NCBI RefSeq assembly: GCF_041346925.1
Contig: NZ_CP166840.1
Location: 2,289,001 to 2,353,000, forward strand
DNA length: 64,000 nucleotides
Reading direction: 5' to 3'
Origin: Agaribacterium sp. ZY112
GTDB lineage: Bacteria; Pseudomonadota; Gammaproteobacteria; Pseudomonadales; Cellvibrionaceae
Part shown: in pieces, positions 55,696 through 64,000 of the stretch
Layout of the letters: every line of letters starts with the position of its first letter
How positions within the stretch are numbered: the stretch's first letter is position 1
The notes under the pieces: model-generated
The model's database searches: none
What the model was told of the DNA's origin: nothing
Seen by the model: the letters and a program-made list of their open reading frames with translations, nothing else
Position numbers and translations under genes: made by a program

Positions 55696-56499
55696 ATGTC
55701 AGATCAGCAAGCCATTTTCGATAACATTACCATTGTTATGATCAATACCACCCACCCGGGAAACATCGGGGCTGCGGCGCGGGCGTTGAAAAACATGGGC
55801 ATGCGCAAGCTGGTCTTGGTCGACCCTAAAGAATATCCAACAGCAAAAGCCACTTGGCGAGCAGCCAATGCGGTTGATGTGCTTGATCAAGTTGAAGTGG
55901 TTGGTACTTTAGAGGAAGCGGTTGCCGATTGTTCGTTAGTGATCGGTACCAGTGCCCGTGAACGTCGTATTCCTTGGCCTTTGATCACACCGCGCGAGTG
56001 TGGTGATCGAGTTTGGAGCGAAGCCCAGAACCACAAAACGGCGATTGTATTTGGCCGAGAAGATCGTGGTTTAACCAATGAAGAGCTTCAGCAGTGCCAC
56101 TACCATGTACATATTCCATCTAACCCTGAATACAGCTCACTCAACATTGCGGCAGCCATTCAGGTATTGGTTTATGAGGTGCGCATGTCTGCCTTAGCCC
56201 CTGAAAGTGGCGAGCCGCTAAGCTTTGACGACTGGGATCAGCCACCGGCTAATTGTGAAGCGCTTGAGCGTTATTACGAGCATTTAGAAGAGACCTTAGC
56301 CAAGCTAAAGTTTTATGATCCTGAGAATCCGCGCCAAACGGTGACTCGTTTGCGACGTATGTTTAACCGCGTGCGTATGGATGAAATGGAGATGAATATG
56401 CTGCGTGGCATGCTCACTGCAATGCAAAATGACCAATTCTACAAAGCTAAGCGTATCGCTGAGTTAGAGGCAGAATTGGCGCAGTTAAAGGCTAAATAG
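55696..56499 (+). CDS. trmJ: tRNA (cytidine/uridine-32-2'-O)-methyltransferase
   Basis: A 267-residue SPOUT methyltransferase that methylates the 2'-OH of tRNA position 32 using SAM. It has motif 1 TTHPGNIGAAARALKNMG near residue 15, motif 2 FGREDRGLTNEEL, and motif 3 IPSNPEYSSLNIAAAIQVL, of which SLNIAAAI is the knot. A C-terminal helical extension follows, as in TrmJ. It lies 144 bp upstream of iscR in the same direction, the usual gammaproteobacterial neighbourhood. Confidence 0.95.
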   Translation: MSDQQAIFDNITIVMINTTHPGNIGAAARALKNMGMRKLVLVDPKEYPTAKATWRAANAVDVLDQVEVVGTLEEAVADCSLVIGTSARERRIPWPLITPRECGDRVWSEAQNHKTAIVFGREDRGLTNEELQQCHYHVHIPSNPEYSSLNIAAAIQVLVYEVRMSALAPESGEPLSFDDWDQPPANCEALERYYEHLEETLAKLKFYDPENPRQTVTRLRRMFNRVRMDEMEMNMLRGMLTAMQNDQFYKAKRIAELEAELAQLKAK

Positions 56500-56555
56500 C
56501 GCATAATCCCTGCTAAGTTCAGCCCAGTAGTTTACTTTTATTAGCTGTATATAGA

Positions 56556-56613
56556 ATACCTGACTATTTTAGTCGGATATATACTTGACTGTTTTACTGG
56601 GTTTTTCGATAAT
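56556..56613 (+). promoter_or_regulatory. iscR promoter with type-1 IscR binding sites
   Basis: A full match to the type-1 IscR consensus lies at 56556-56580: ATACCTGACTA, TTT, then TAGTCGGATAT. A second, weaker copy at 56581-56605 keeps the left half ATACTTGACT. The -35 TTGACT (56585-56590) and -10 GATAAT (56608-56613) are 17 bp apart, and the second copy covers the -35. Repression of iscR and the suf genes by [2Fe-2S]-IscR is the established meaning of such sites. Confidence 0.92.
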
Positions 56614-56643
56614 TCGCGCTCACTTAGGCGAGGCTACATCTAT

Positions 56644-57138
56644 ATGCGTTTAACCACGAAAGGTCGTTATGCAGTAACAGCGATGCTGGATTTGGCTCTG
56701 CACGCGAATCAGGGCCCTGTGAGCTTGGCTGATATTAGCAAGCGCCAACATATTAGCCTGTCTTATTTGGAGCAGTTGTTTGCCAAGTTGCGCCAAAACG
56801 CCTTGGTCAAAAGTGTGCGAGGCCCCGGCGGCGGTTACCGCTTAGAGGGGGCAGCTGAAAGTATCTTTGTCGCACAGATTATTGACGCGGTTAACGAAAG
56901 CGTTGATGCAACCAATTGTAATGGCGGTGGTGACTGCCAAGGTGGCGAAGTTTGCCTTACTCATTATTTGTGGAGCGATTTAAGCGCACAAATTCATGCA
57001 TTTTTAAGTGGTATCAGCCTAGCTTCTTTGGTCGCAAGACAAGAAGTACGCGAAGTTGCCGATAGGCAAAATCGCAATGAAGGCCTCAATGTGCCTGAGC
57101 TTGAAACCATTAGCTTGACCAATTTAGTCCAGAACTAA
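56644..57138 (+). CDS. iscR: Rrf2-family iron-sulfur regulator
   Basis: A 164-residue DNA-binding sensor of Fe-S status. The N-terminal winged HTH ([30 protein letters not shown]) is typical. Cluster ligands C92, C98 and C104 are at exactly the E. coli positions, with the following His107. It is the first gene of iscR-iscS-like-sufBCDS and is preceded by its own binding sites. Confidence 0.97.
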   Translation: MRLTTKGRYAVTAMLDLALHANQGPVSLADISKRQHISLSYLEQLFAKLRQNALVKSVRGPGGGYRLEGAAESIFVAQIIDAVNESVDATNCNGGGDCQGGEVCLTHYLWSDLSAQIHAFLSGISLASLVARQEVREVADRQNRNEGLNVPELETISLTNLVQN

Positions 57139-57158
57139 GATTTTTTAGTAGAACCTAT

Positions 57159-58328
57159 ATGAACGCAAACGCGCCTATATATCTCGATTACGCGGCAACA
57201 ACACCGGTTGATCCGGCTGTGGCTGAGTTGATGAGTGCGTGTTTGACGCTTGATGGCAACTTTGCCAACCCAGCTTCACGCTCTCATTTATTTGGCTGGA
57301 AGGCTGAAGAAGCTGTAGAGATCGCTCGTTCTCAGGTGGCCGCTTTAATCGGCGCGGACAGTCGCGAAATCGTTTGGACCAGCGGTGCCACTGAGGCATC
57401 GAACATTGCCTTAAAAGGTTATGTCGAGGCTCAGGGACTCAAGCATGCCCACTTTATTACGTCAGCCATCGAGCACAAGAGCGTGCTTGATTGTTTTGCT
57501 TATTTAGAAGGCCTTGGTCACCGCGTTAGTTATGTTAAGCCGCAAGCCGATGGTCGAGTCAGCATTGATGCGATAAAAGCCCTGATCGAAGGCGATACGG
57601 CCTTGGTATCTCTGATGCACGTGAATAACGAGACCGGAGCGATCAACGATATTGCAGAGCTTGGGCAATATTTACGTGAACAGGGCATAGCCTTTCATGT
57701 GGATGCATCTCAGAGCTTGGCTAAAGTGCCGGTAAAGGTTGCGGATTTGAACGTTGATTTGATGTCGATGTCGGCGCACAAGATGTATGGCCCTAAAGGG
57801 CAGGGCGCTTTATATGTTCGACGCTGCCCAGAAATAAACATCAGTGCGCAAATGCACGGTGGCGGTCACGAACGTGGTATGCGTTCGGGCACCTTGGCTA
57901 CCCACCAAATTGCAGGCATGGGTAAAGCTGCGGCGCTTGCAGAACAGCTTTTAGACAAAGAGCATGTGCAGCTGCAGGGTTTGCGAGAACAAGTAATAAA
58001 GGGCATTGATGCCTTGCCTGGTATTCGGCTCAACGGGTCGCGAGAGCACAGCGTACCGGGCATTGTGAATTTATGCTTTCGTGGTGTTGATGGTGAAGTG
58101 CTGCTGTTGAGTTTAAAAGAGCTCGCTCTAAGCAGTGGTTCGGCCTGTATGTCGGCCACCATGGCACCATCGTATGTACTAGCCGCAATGGGTTTAAATG
58201 AGGCTGATGCCTTAAGTTCCATTCGTTTTAGTTTTGGTCGTTTTACGACGGCCGAAGAAATTCAACGCGCTCTTGCTGTTATAGAGCGTGTTTACAGCAG
58301 CTTGTCGCCTAACGCGACAAGTAACTAA
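57159..58328 (+). CDS. class I (IscS/NifS-type) cysteine desulfurase without the IscU-docking tail
   Basis: A 389-residue PLP enzyme that takes sulfur from cysteine as a persulfide. It has IYLDYAATTPVDPAV at the N-terminus, the HVNNETGAI segment, the PLP-lysine in SMSAHKMYGPKG, and the class I loop SSGSACMSA with the catalytic Cys. The protein stops soon after RFSFGRFTTAEEI. The C-terminal tail found in E. coli IscS, which ends SIEWAHH and is needed for IscU docking, is missing. This agrees with the absence of iscU, hscBA and fdx here. It starts 20 bp after iscR and is followed by sufB. Confidence 0.92.
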   Translation: MNANAPIYLDYAATTPVDPAVAELMSACLTLDGNFANPASRSHLFGWKAEEAVEIARSQVAALIGADSREIVWTSGATEASNIALKGYVEAQGLKHAHFITSAIEHKSVLDCFAYLEGLGHRVSYVKPQADGRVSIDAIKALIEGDTALVSLMHVNNETGAINDIAELGQYLREQGIAFHVDASQSLAKVPVKVADLNVDLMSMSAHKMYGPKGQGALYVRRCPEINISAQMHGGGHERGMRSGTLATHQIAGMGKAAALAEQLLDKEHVQLQGLREQVIKGIDALPGIRLNGSREHSVPGIVNLCFRGVDGEVLLLSLKELALSSGSACMSATMAPSYVLAAMGLNEADALSSIRFSFGRFTTAEEIQRALAVIERVYSSLSPNATSN

Positions 58329-58343
58329 GGTAGACGAGTAGCA

Positions 58344-59783
58344 ATGTCGCAAGATCAAATCGAAGAAGCTATCGCTAAAGACTACGCCGCAGGCTTTGTC
58401 AGTGATATCGAAAGTGAAACCTTGCCTCCGGGGTTAACCGAAGACACGGTACGTTTTATTTCGGCCAAAAAGGGCGAGCCAGAGTGGATGCTCGAATGGC
58501 GCTTGCAGGCATTTGCCATATGGAAGGAAATGGAAGAGCCAGATTGGGCTCATGTTGATTTCCCTAAAATCGACTATCAAGAGATCAGTTATTATTCCGC
58601 GCCTAAAAGCATGGAAGACAAACCTAAAAGTTTGGATGAAGTGGACCCTGAGCTTATTGAAACCTACAACAAGCTGGGCATTCCTCTGCATGAGCAGGAG
58701 ATGTTAGCTGGTGTTGCAGTCGATGCTGTATTTGATTCGGTGTCAGTGGCAACCACTTTCCGTGGCAAGCTCAAAGATGCGGGGGTGATTTTCTGTCCTA
58801 TCTCCGAAGCAGTTCACGAATACCCTGAACTGGTTAAAAAATACTTAGGTTCGGTTGTGCCTGTAAAGGACAACTACTTTGCTGCATTAAACTGTGCGGT
58901 ATTTTCTGATGGCAGTTTTGTTTACATTCCTAAAGGTGTGCGTTGCCCTATGGAGTTGTCGACTTACTTCCGCATTAATGAAAGTAATACTGGCCAGTTT
59001 GAGCGCACCTTGATTATTGCCGATGAAGGTTCCCACGTGAGTTACCTTGAAGGCTGTACGGCACCGATGCGCGATGAAAATCAGTTGCATGCGGCGGTGG
59101 TTGAATTGGTGGCTATGGATGATGCCAATATTAAGTATTCAACCGTACAGAACTGGTATCCCGGTGATGCCGAAGGCAAAGGTGGTATTTATAACTTTGT
59201 GACTAAGCGTGGCATTGCCCACAACAATGCGCGTATTAGCTGGACTCAAGTTGAAACAGGTTCTGCTGTCACTTGGAAATACCCGAGCTGTATCTTAAAA
59301 GGCGATAACAGCGTTGGTGAATTTTATTCGGTTGCTTTAACCAATAATTACCAGCAAGCCGATACGGGAACCAAAATGATTCACTTGGGTAAAAATACCA
59401 AGTCGACCATTATCAGTAAGGGCATCAGTGCAGGCAAAAGCTCCAATGCCTATCGCGGTTTGGTGCGTATGAACCCGAAAGCCGAAGGCGCCAGAAACTA
59501 TACACAGTGTGATTCACTATTAATTGGTGACAAGTGTGCGGCTCATACCTTCCCGTATATAGAAAGTAAAAATCCAAGTGCCGTTGTTGAGCACGAGGCG
59601 ACTACCTCAAAAGTGAGCGACGACCAGCTGTATTTATGTTTGCAGCGCGGTATTGATACTGAAAAAGCCGTGTCCATGATTGTGAATGGTTTTTGTAAAG
59701 AAGTATTTAAAGAGCTGCCTATGGAATTTGCTGTTGAAGCAGGCAAGTTGCTCGAAGTTAGCCTAGAAGGTTCAGTCGGTTAA
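58344..59783 (+). CDS. sufB: Fe-S cluster assembly scaffold protein SufB
   Basis: A 479-residue scaffold subunit of the SufBC2D complex, on which clusters are built. It has the N-terminal helical region followed by the parallel beta-helix. Conserved parts include [19 protein letters not shown] (core [15 protein letters not shown]), [18 protein letters not shown], and the C-terminal [20 protein letters not shown], of which [11 protein letters not shown] is typical. It starts 15 bp after the desulfurase gene. A 124-bp gap with three hairpins separates it from sufC. Confidence 0.97.
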   Translation: MSQDQIEEAIAKDYAAGFVSDIESETLPPGLTEDTVRFISAKKGEPEWMLEWRLQAFAIWKEMEEPDWAHVDFPKIDYQEISYYSAPKSMEDKPKSLDEVDPELIETYNKLGIPLHEQEMLAGVAVDAVFDSVSVATTFRGKLKDAGVIFCPISEAVHEYPELVKKYLGSVVPVKDNYFAALNCAVFSDGSFVYIPKGVRCPMELSTYFRINESNTGQFERTLIIADEGSHVSYLEGCTAPMRDENQLHAAVVELVAMDDANIKYSTVQNWYPGDAEGKGGIYNFVTKRGIAHNNARISWTQVETGSAVTWKYPSCILKGDNSVGEFYSVALTNNYQQADTGTKMIHLGKNTKSTIISKGISAGKSSNAYRGLVRMNPKAEGARNYTQCDSLLIGDKCAAHTFPYIESKNPSAVVEHEATTSKVSDDQLYLCLQRGIDTEKAVSMIVNGFCKEVFKELPMEFAVEAGKLLEVSLEGSVG

Positions 59784-59794
59784 CGTTTCATAAT

Positions 59795-59880
59795 AAATAG
59801 GCTGATATCTCGGCCTATTTAGTGACCATTATTCAAGCTTGTTAATACAAGCGACAAACAAAGCTTCTTAGGACGCTTTG
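59795..59880 (+). promoter_or_regulatory. three consecutive hairpins between sufB and sufC
   Basis: Three perfect inverted repeats follow one another. AAATAGGC/GCCTATTT spans 59795-59820 with a 10-nt loop. GCTTGT/ACAAGC spans 59837-59852 with a 4-nt loop. CAAAGC/GCTTTG spans 59859-59880 with a 10-nt loop. None has a T-run after it. They may set the SufB:SufC ratio through RNA processing or attenuation. Confidence 0.55.
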
Positions 59881-59907
59881 TTTAAACAGAGAAAGCTGGA
59901 GTTAAAT

Positions 59908-60657
59908 GTGCTTAGCATTAATGCCTTAGAAGCCAAGGTTGAAGAGAAAAACATCCTTAAAGGTCTTAACTTGGAAATTAAACCAGGTGAAGTTCACGCC
60001 ATTATGGGCCCTAATGGTGCCGGTAAAAGTACCCTTGGCCATGTATTAAGTGGTCGCGAAGGTTATGAAGTCACTGGCGGGACGGTGGCGTTCCACGGTA
60101 AAGACTTGCTCGAGATGGATACCGAAGAGCGCGCGCGTGAAGGTTTGTTTTTGGCATTTCAGTACCCAGTAGAAATTCCAGGCGTAAGTAACATGGAGTT
60201 TTTAAAGGCTTCTGTTGATGCCGTGCGTGAACATAAAGGTTTAGAAGCACTTGATGCGGTTAACTTTATGAAACAAGCACGCCAAGCGTGTAAGGCCGTA
60301 AACTTGGACCAAGCTTTTTTAAAGCGTGGTGTAAATGAAGGCTTTTCCGGTGGTGAGAAAAAGCGCAACGAAATCATGCAAATGATGCTGTTGCAGCCGT
60401 CTCTTGCGATTCTTGATGAAACCGATTCCGGCCTTGATATTGATGCTTTGCAAGTCGTTGCCGAGGGCGTGAATTCGCTTCGTTCTGCCGATAGATCGTT
60501 TATTGTTGTGACGCACTACCAGCGCTTATTAGATTATATAGAGCCGGACTTTGTGCACGTTTTAGCCGACGGCAAGATTGTGAAAAGTGGCGATAAAACG
60601 CTAGCGCTTGAGCTTGAAGCCAAAGGTTACGCGTGGCTTGAAGACGAGGTGTGCTAA
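59908..60657 (+). CDS. sufC: Fe-S cluster assembly ATPase SufC
   Basis: A 249-residue ABC-type ATPase of the SufBCD complex (E. coli 248). The start is the GTG at 59908, six bases after TGGAG, giving MLSINALEAKV. A frame back to 59878 uses TTG without a ribosome-binding site. Walker A is GPNGAGKST, the ABC signature FSGGEKKRNE, and Walker B LAILDETDSGLD with the SufC-type Thr-Asp. The sufD start overlaps its stop by one base. Confidence 0.96.
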   Translation: MLSINALEAKVEEKNILKGLNLEIKPGEVHAIMGPNGAGKSTLGHVLSGREGYEVTGGTVAFHGKDLLEMDTEERAREGLFLAFQYPVEIPGVSNMEFLKASVDAVREHKGLEALDAVNFMKQARQACKAVNLDQAFLKRGVNEGFSGGEKKRNEIMQMMLLQPSLAILDETDSGLDIDALQVVAEGVNSLRSADRSFIVVTHYQRLLDYIEPDFVHVLADGKIVKSGDKTLALELEAKGYAWLEDEVC

Positions 60658-61964
60658 TGACGGACTTTCTTTCGTCAGCGCAGTCAGCTCTTAGTTCTGA
60701 GTTGGCTTTTATCAGTGAGGCACGCGCGCAAGCGGCCGAGCTTGTTGCAGAACTGAGCTTACCTAGCCGCAAAACTGAAGACTGGAAATACACCAGTGTC
60801 GCCAGTTTGAAAAAGCGCACTTTTTACAGCCAGCAGGGTCAGTTGGCTGAGGTAAATGTCGCTGAACTAAGTCAATTAGCTGAGCTAGATGCTTATCGTT
60901 TGGTGTTTGTTAATGGCCAATTGCTTAGCTCAGAGTCCGTTTTACCTGAGCAAGAAGGTGTTGAACTTAGCTTATTTAGTGCGGCTAATAGCGAACAACA
61001 GGCGCTTATCGCCAAAGAATTGAATTCGTGTTTTGAGCCGGCTAAACACCGTTTTGCTGCATTAAATACCGCAAGTTTTAATGAGGGGGTTTTATTACAT
61101 ATTAAACGCTCAGTAAAACTCGATAAGCCTTTGCATATTATTCAGCTGAGCACTCAGGCTGCTAGTGATTTTGCAGTGAGTTCTCGTGTATTGGTTGTGC
61201 TTGAGGCGAATGCTGAAGCCGAATTGATTGAACAGTTTAGTTCGAGCAGCGACAAGCAAGTGAGCTTCACCAATAACGTCAGTGAATTTGTGATTGCTGA
61301 TAACGCCAAATTGCAGCATTACCGTTTGCAAGATGAGCAAGAAGACGCCGTGCACGTTGGTGCCGCTCACGCTCGCCTTGCTCGCAATGCTCGTCTTAAT
61401 AGTTTCTACCTTACTTTGGGCAGTGTGCTTAAGCGCGTTGACATGACCGTGACTTACGAAGGCGAAGGTGCCGAAGCTGAATTAAACGGCGTGTATTTGC
61501 CGCAGAATAAGCAGCATGTCGATGTGCACAGCACGATTGAACACGCAGTGCCTCACTGCCAGACCAATGAGGTTTTCCGAGGCATTATTGCCGATGAAGC
61601 TCGTGCGGTTTTTAATGGACGAATTCATATTCATCCCGATGCACAAAAAACCGAAGCGTATCTAAGTAATAAAAACTTATTAACCAGTAATAAAGCAGAA
61701 GTCGATACCAAGCCAGAGCTTGAGATTTACGCCGACGATGTGCGTTGTGCTCACGGTGCTACGGTTGCCCAGCTAGATGACATGGCTATGCATTATTTGC
61801 GCACTCGCGGTGTTGCTGAAGCAGAAGCCAAAGTGCTTTTAAGTTTTGGGTTTATCAATGAGCTGCTTGAAGAAATCGACAGCCCCTTATTATTAACTTG
61901 GGCTCGCAATAAGTTGACCTCATTATTTTCTCGCGATCCAGAGTTAACTAGACATTTATTATGA
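60657..61964 (+). CDS. sufD: Fe-S cluster assembly protein SufD
   Basis: A 435-residue beta-helix subunit paralogous to SufB. It shows the N-terminal RKTEDWKYT motif, VYLPQNKQHVDVHSTIEH and ARAVFNGRIHIHPDAQKTEA (core FNGRIHIHPDA), and C-terminal CAHGATVAQLD and RGVAEAEAKVLL. The ATG at 60657 overlaps the sufC stop as TAATG. An ATG 6 bp earlier is possible but less likely. Confidence 0.96.
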   Translation: MTDFLSSAQSALSSELAFISEARAQAAELVAELSLPSRKTEDWKYTSVASLKKRTFYSQQGQLAEVNVAELSQLAELDAYRLVFVNGQLLSSESVLPEQEGVELSLFSAANSEQQALIAKELNSCFEPAKHRFAALNTASFNEGVLLHIKRSVKLDKPLHIIQLSTQAASDFAVSSRVLVVLEANAEAELIEQFSSSSDKQVSFTNNVSEFVIADNAKLQHYRLQDEQEDAVHVGAAHARLARNARLNSFYLTLGSVLKRVDMTVTYEGEGAEAELNGVYLPQNKQHVDVHSTIEHAVPHCQTNEVFRGIIADEARAVFNGRIHIHPDAQKTEAYLSNKNLLTSNKAEVDTKPELEIYADDVRCAHGATVAQLDDMAMHYLRTRGVAEAEAKVLLSFGFINELLEEIDSPLLLTWARNKLTSLFSRDPELTRHLL

Positions 61965-63223
61965 GCGCTGCCGTGACTGAGACCAATACGCAAACAAACA
62001 AGCGTGAATTTAATGCCGACGTCATTCGCAAAGACTTCCCGATTTTAAATCAGGAAGTGAATGGCCACGCCTTAGTCTATCTCGATAATGCAGCGACCAC
62101 GCAAAAGCCTCAGGCAGTGATTGATGCGCTTGTGCATTATTACAGCTTCGATAACAGCAATGTTCATCGTGGTGCTCACGCCTTAGCTGATAGAGCAACT
62201 ACGGCTTTTGAGGGCGCGCGTGCAAGTATTGCCAAAGCATTAAACAGCCCGTCGGCTAAACAACTTATTTGGACTCGGGGCACAACGGAGAGCATTAACC
62301 TTGTTGCGCAAAGTTGGGGTCGGGCCAATTTAAGCGAGGGTGATGAGGTTCTTGTCAGCACCCTTGAGCACCACAGTAATATCGTGCCTTGGCAGTTAGT
62401 GGCCGAGTCGCGTGGCGCGTCGGTGAAAGCGATTCCGGTTTCAGAAAAAGGCGAGATCGATCTTGAGGCTTTTAAAACCATGCTCAGTGACAAAGTGAAG
62501 TTTGTCAGTGTTGCGCATGTAAGCAATGCCTTGGGTACGGTTAACCCGATAGAGCAGATTATTCAGTTGGCTCACGATGCTGGCGCCAAGGTTTTAATCG
62601 ATGGTGCTCAAGGTTTGGCTCACTTCGATGTTGATGTGCAAAAGCTAGGTTGTGACTTTTATGCGTTTTCAGGTCACAAGGTATTTGGCCCAACGGGTAT
62701 CGGTGGTCTTTGGGGTAAAGAAAGCATTTTGAATGCCATGCCGCCTTGGCAGGGTGGTGGCGAAATGATTGAGCGAGTCAGTTTTGCTGGTACTAGCTTT
62801 AATACTCTTCCATATAAGTTTGAAGCGGGCACGCCAGATATTGCCGGTGCCATTGGTTTAGCCGCGGCATTTGATTATTTAGAGCAGTTTGATAGACAGA
62901 GCATGCTCAAACACGAGCAAGAACTGCTCGATTATTGTGTCGAGAAAAGTGCAGTAATTGAAGGTTTAAAGCGTGTTGGTCAAGCCGATTGTTGCGCGTC
63001 TGTATTTAGTTTTGTTGTTGACGGTACTCACCCTGCCGATATCGGTACTTTGTTGGATCAACAAGGTGTCGCTGTGCGTACAGGGCACCACTGTGTGCAA
63101 CCATTAATGCAAGAGTTTGCGTTGCCAGGTACTGTGCGCGCATCGTTTAGCATCTACAACACCAAGGCTGACGTCGATGCGCTGTTTATCGCGCTCGAAA
63201 AAGTCTTGCAGTTTTTGAGGTAG
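61961..63223 (+). CDS. sufS: class II cysteine desulfurase SufS
   Basis: A 420-residue PLP-dependent desulfurase supplying sulfur to SufB. It has the N-terminal RKDFPIL and YLDNAATTQKP, RGAHALADRAT, the PLP Lys in FSGHKVFGPTGIG, and the class II active loop RTGHHCVQP. The start overlaps the sufD stop by 4 bp (ATGA). No SufE or SufU partner is seen in the window, although SufS enzymes normally need one. Confidence 0.96.
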   Translation: MSAAVTETNTQTNKREFNADVIRKDFPILNQEVNGHALVYLDNAATTQKPQAVIDALVHYYSFDNSNVHRGAHALADRATTAFEGARASIAKALNSPSAKQLIWTRGTTESINLVAQSWGRANLSEGDEVLVSTLEHHSNIVPWQLVAESRGASVKAIPVSEKGEIDLEAFKTMLSDKVKFVSVAHVSNALGTVNPIEQIIQLAHDAGAKVLIDGAQGLAHFDVDVQKLGCDFYAFSGHKVFGPTGIGGLWGKESILNAMPPWQGGGEMIERVSFAGTSFNTLPYKFEAGTPDIAGAIGLAAAFDYLEQFDRQSMLKHEQELLDYCVEKSAVIEGLKRVGQADCCASVFSFVVDGTHPADIGTLLDQQGVAVRTGHHCVQPLMQEFALPGTVRASFSIYNTKADVDALFIALEKVLQFLR

Positions 63224-63226
63224 GGC

Positions 63227-63601
63227 ATGGCTGTAGAAACGTTTGAATTTAAGCAAAATGTCAGTGATATTTTACAGATCAGTGATGAAGCGGCCGAGCA
63301 CTTCGCCAAGCAATTAAAGCGCAGTGGTTTAAAGGCGATTCGTTTGACCTTAAAACAAGCCGGTTGCACAGGATATAAATATCTCATTGATGAGATAGAG
63401 CAAGCCGAATCCGGTGATTTACACGGTACACTTTCAAGTGGTGTCGAGTTCTATATCGACAGCCGTTATTTAAGTGCCGTTCAAGGCACCCATATTGATG
63501 TTCGCCAACAAGGTTTGAATCTAAATCTAGTCTTAGAAAACCCGAACGTTAAAGATGAATGTGGCTGTGGCGAGAGCTTCAGCATTGAGAGCGAGAAATA
63601 A
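63227..63601 (+). CDS. A-type Fe-S carrier protein (SufA/IscA family)
   Basis: A 124-residue A-type carrier that receives Fe-S clusters from SufBCD and passes them on. The three ligand cysteines of the family are visible: one in QAGCTGYKY (C47) and two in ECGCGESF. The N-terminal part (ISDEAAEHFAKQLKRSG) is typical. It begins 3 bp after sufS. Whether it is SufA proper or an IscA paralogue cannot be told. Confidence 0.93.
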   Translation: MAVETFEFKQNVSDILQISDEAAEHFAKQLKRSGLKAIRLTLKQAGCTGYKYLIDEIEQAESGDLHGTLSSGVEFYIDSRYLSAVQGTHIDVRQQGLNLNLVLENPNVKDECGCGESFSIESEK

Positions 63602-63602
63602 T

Positions 63603-64000
63603 ATGGCCGAGCAACGTATGGTCAGTACTGTTCGCGAGGTACCTGCCCGTTTGGTTCCCGTGGGTGACCCGATGACCATCCCCGCCAATACCTTTGTCAC
63701 CATTACCCAAAGCTTGGGCGGCAATTACACGGTGGTTTATCAAGGTAATATGTTGCGAGTTGACGGCACTGATGCTGACGCGCTTGGACTTGAAAAGTAC
63801 GAACTTGAATTTGAAGACTTAGGTGATGGCCGTATACACGAAGAGCAAATCTGGGAAGCTCTAGAAACGGTATACGATCCTGAGATACCTGTTAACCTTC
63901 GCGCCTTAGGTTTAATTTATTCGCTTAAAGTGTGTCAGCACAGTGGTGAAGTCGTTATTGAAATGACCTTAACGGCACCTGGTTGCGGCATGGGCCCTGT
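63603..64000 (+). CDS. sufT: SufT-family Fe-S assembly factor, cut by window edge
   Basis: About 132 codons are visible, starting with an ATG just after the A-type carrier stop. The N-terminal part (PARLVPVGDPMTIPANTFVT and QSLGGNYTVVYQG) is the SufT-specific extension. The MIP18/PaaD-like domain follows with DPEIPVNLRALGLIY and the Cys motif TAPGCGMGP. SufT proteins assist Fe-S maturation, and MIP18 relatives do so in eukaryotes. The gene continues beyond the right edge. Confidence 0.92.
   Translation, partial: MAEQRMVSTVREVPARLVPVGDPMTIPANTFVTITQSLGGNYTVVYQGNMLRVDGTDADALGLEKYELEFEDLGDGRIHEEQIWEALETVYDPEIPVNLRALGLIYSLKVCQHSGEVVIEMTLTAPGCGMGP

Overview
This window looks like chromosomal DNA of a marine, algal-polysaccharide-degrading gammaproteobacterium, probably of the Cellvibrionales type (Saccharophagus, Teredinibacter or Simiduia relatives). 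That placement is an inference. It rests on moderate GC content, the conserved gammaproteobacterial blocks queA-tgt-secD-secF and suhB/trmJ-iscR, a Ser-Pro dipeptide-repeat linker in a secreted esterase, and several secreted, multi-module glycoside hydrolases of the kind used on agar-like galactans. No 16S gene is present to settle it.

Layout. Positions 1-2705 hold a leftward galactose (Leloir) operon, galT-galK-galE, with galE cut by the left edge. A TonB-dependent receptor (3213-5195, minus) is divergent from nnrS, which has an FNR/DNR-type box upstream. From 6709 to 14583 runs a copper/silver resistance block: a Cys/His-rich CopL-like small protein, cusB with a fused CusF-like domain, cusA and copA. 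No outer-membrane channel gene is present. A YecH-like metal-binding protein follows. From 15827 to 36476 is an accessory, largely carbohydrate-oriented region: a membrane AraC-type regulator, a secreted GH2 enzyme, a TetR-SDR-cupin cassette with repeated palindromic operators, a CBM-esterase lipoprotein, the DUF2797-polB pair, a small secreted protein, a PhoD phosphatase, a 1242-residue GH42-like enzyme with three carbohydrate-binding modules, and a GH16-like enzyme with a duplicated, unrecognised C-terminal beta module. Then come LysR/SDR/DoxX/GFA genes and one unknown membrane protein.

From 40773 to the right edge the content is mostly core. It comprises two tRNA-Leu genes, queA-tgt (queuosine), secD-secF (without yajC at its usual place), a PAS hybrid kinase, suhB, a FapA-CBS pair, a CHASE3 hybrid kinase, trmJ, and an iron-sulfur operon iscR-iscS-like-sufB-sufC-sufD-sufS-sufA-like-sufT. 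The last gene is cut by the right edge. The iscR promoter carries a textbook type-1 IscR site.

How it may work together. Secreted GH16, GH42-like, GH2 and esterase enzymes would break down a galactan and its substituents, and the gal operon would channel the released galactose. That link is inference from co-occurrence. I did not find a convincing new defence or mobile system. The items most worth a second look are the duplicated C-terminal module of the GH16 protein, the multi-CBM GH42-like enzyme, the IscS-like desulfurase without its IscU-docking tail, the degenerate CusF-like domain, the hairpin cluster between sufB and sufC, and the TetR operator array.
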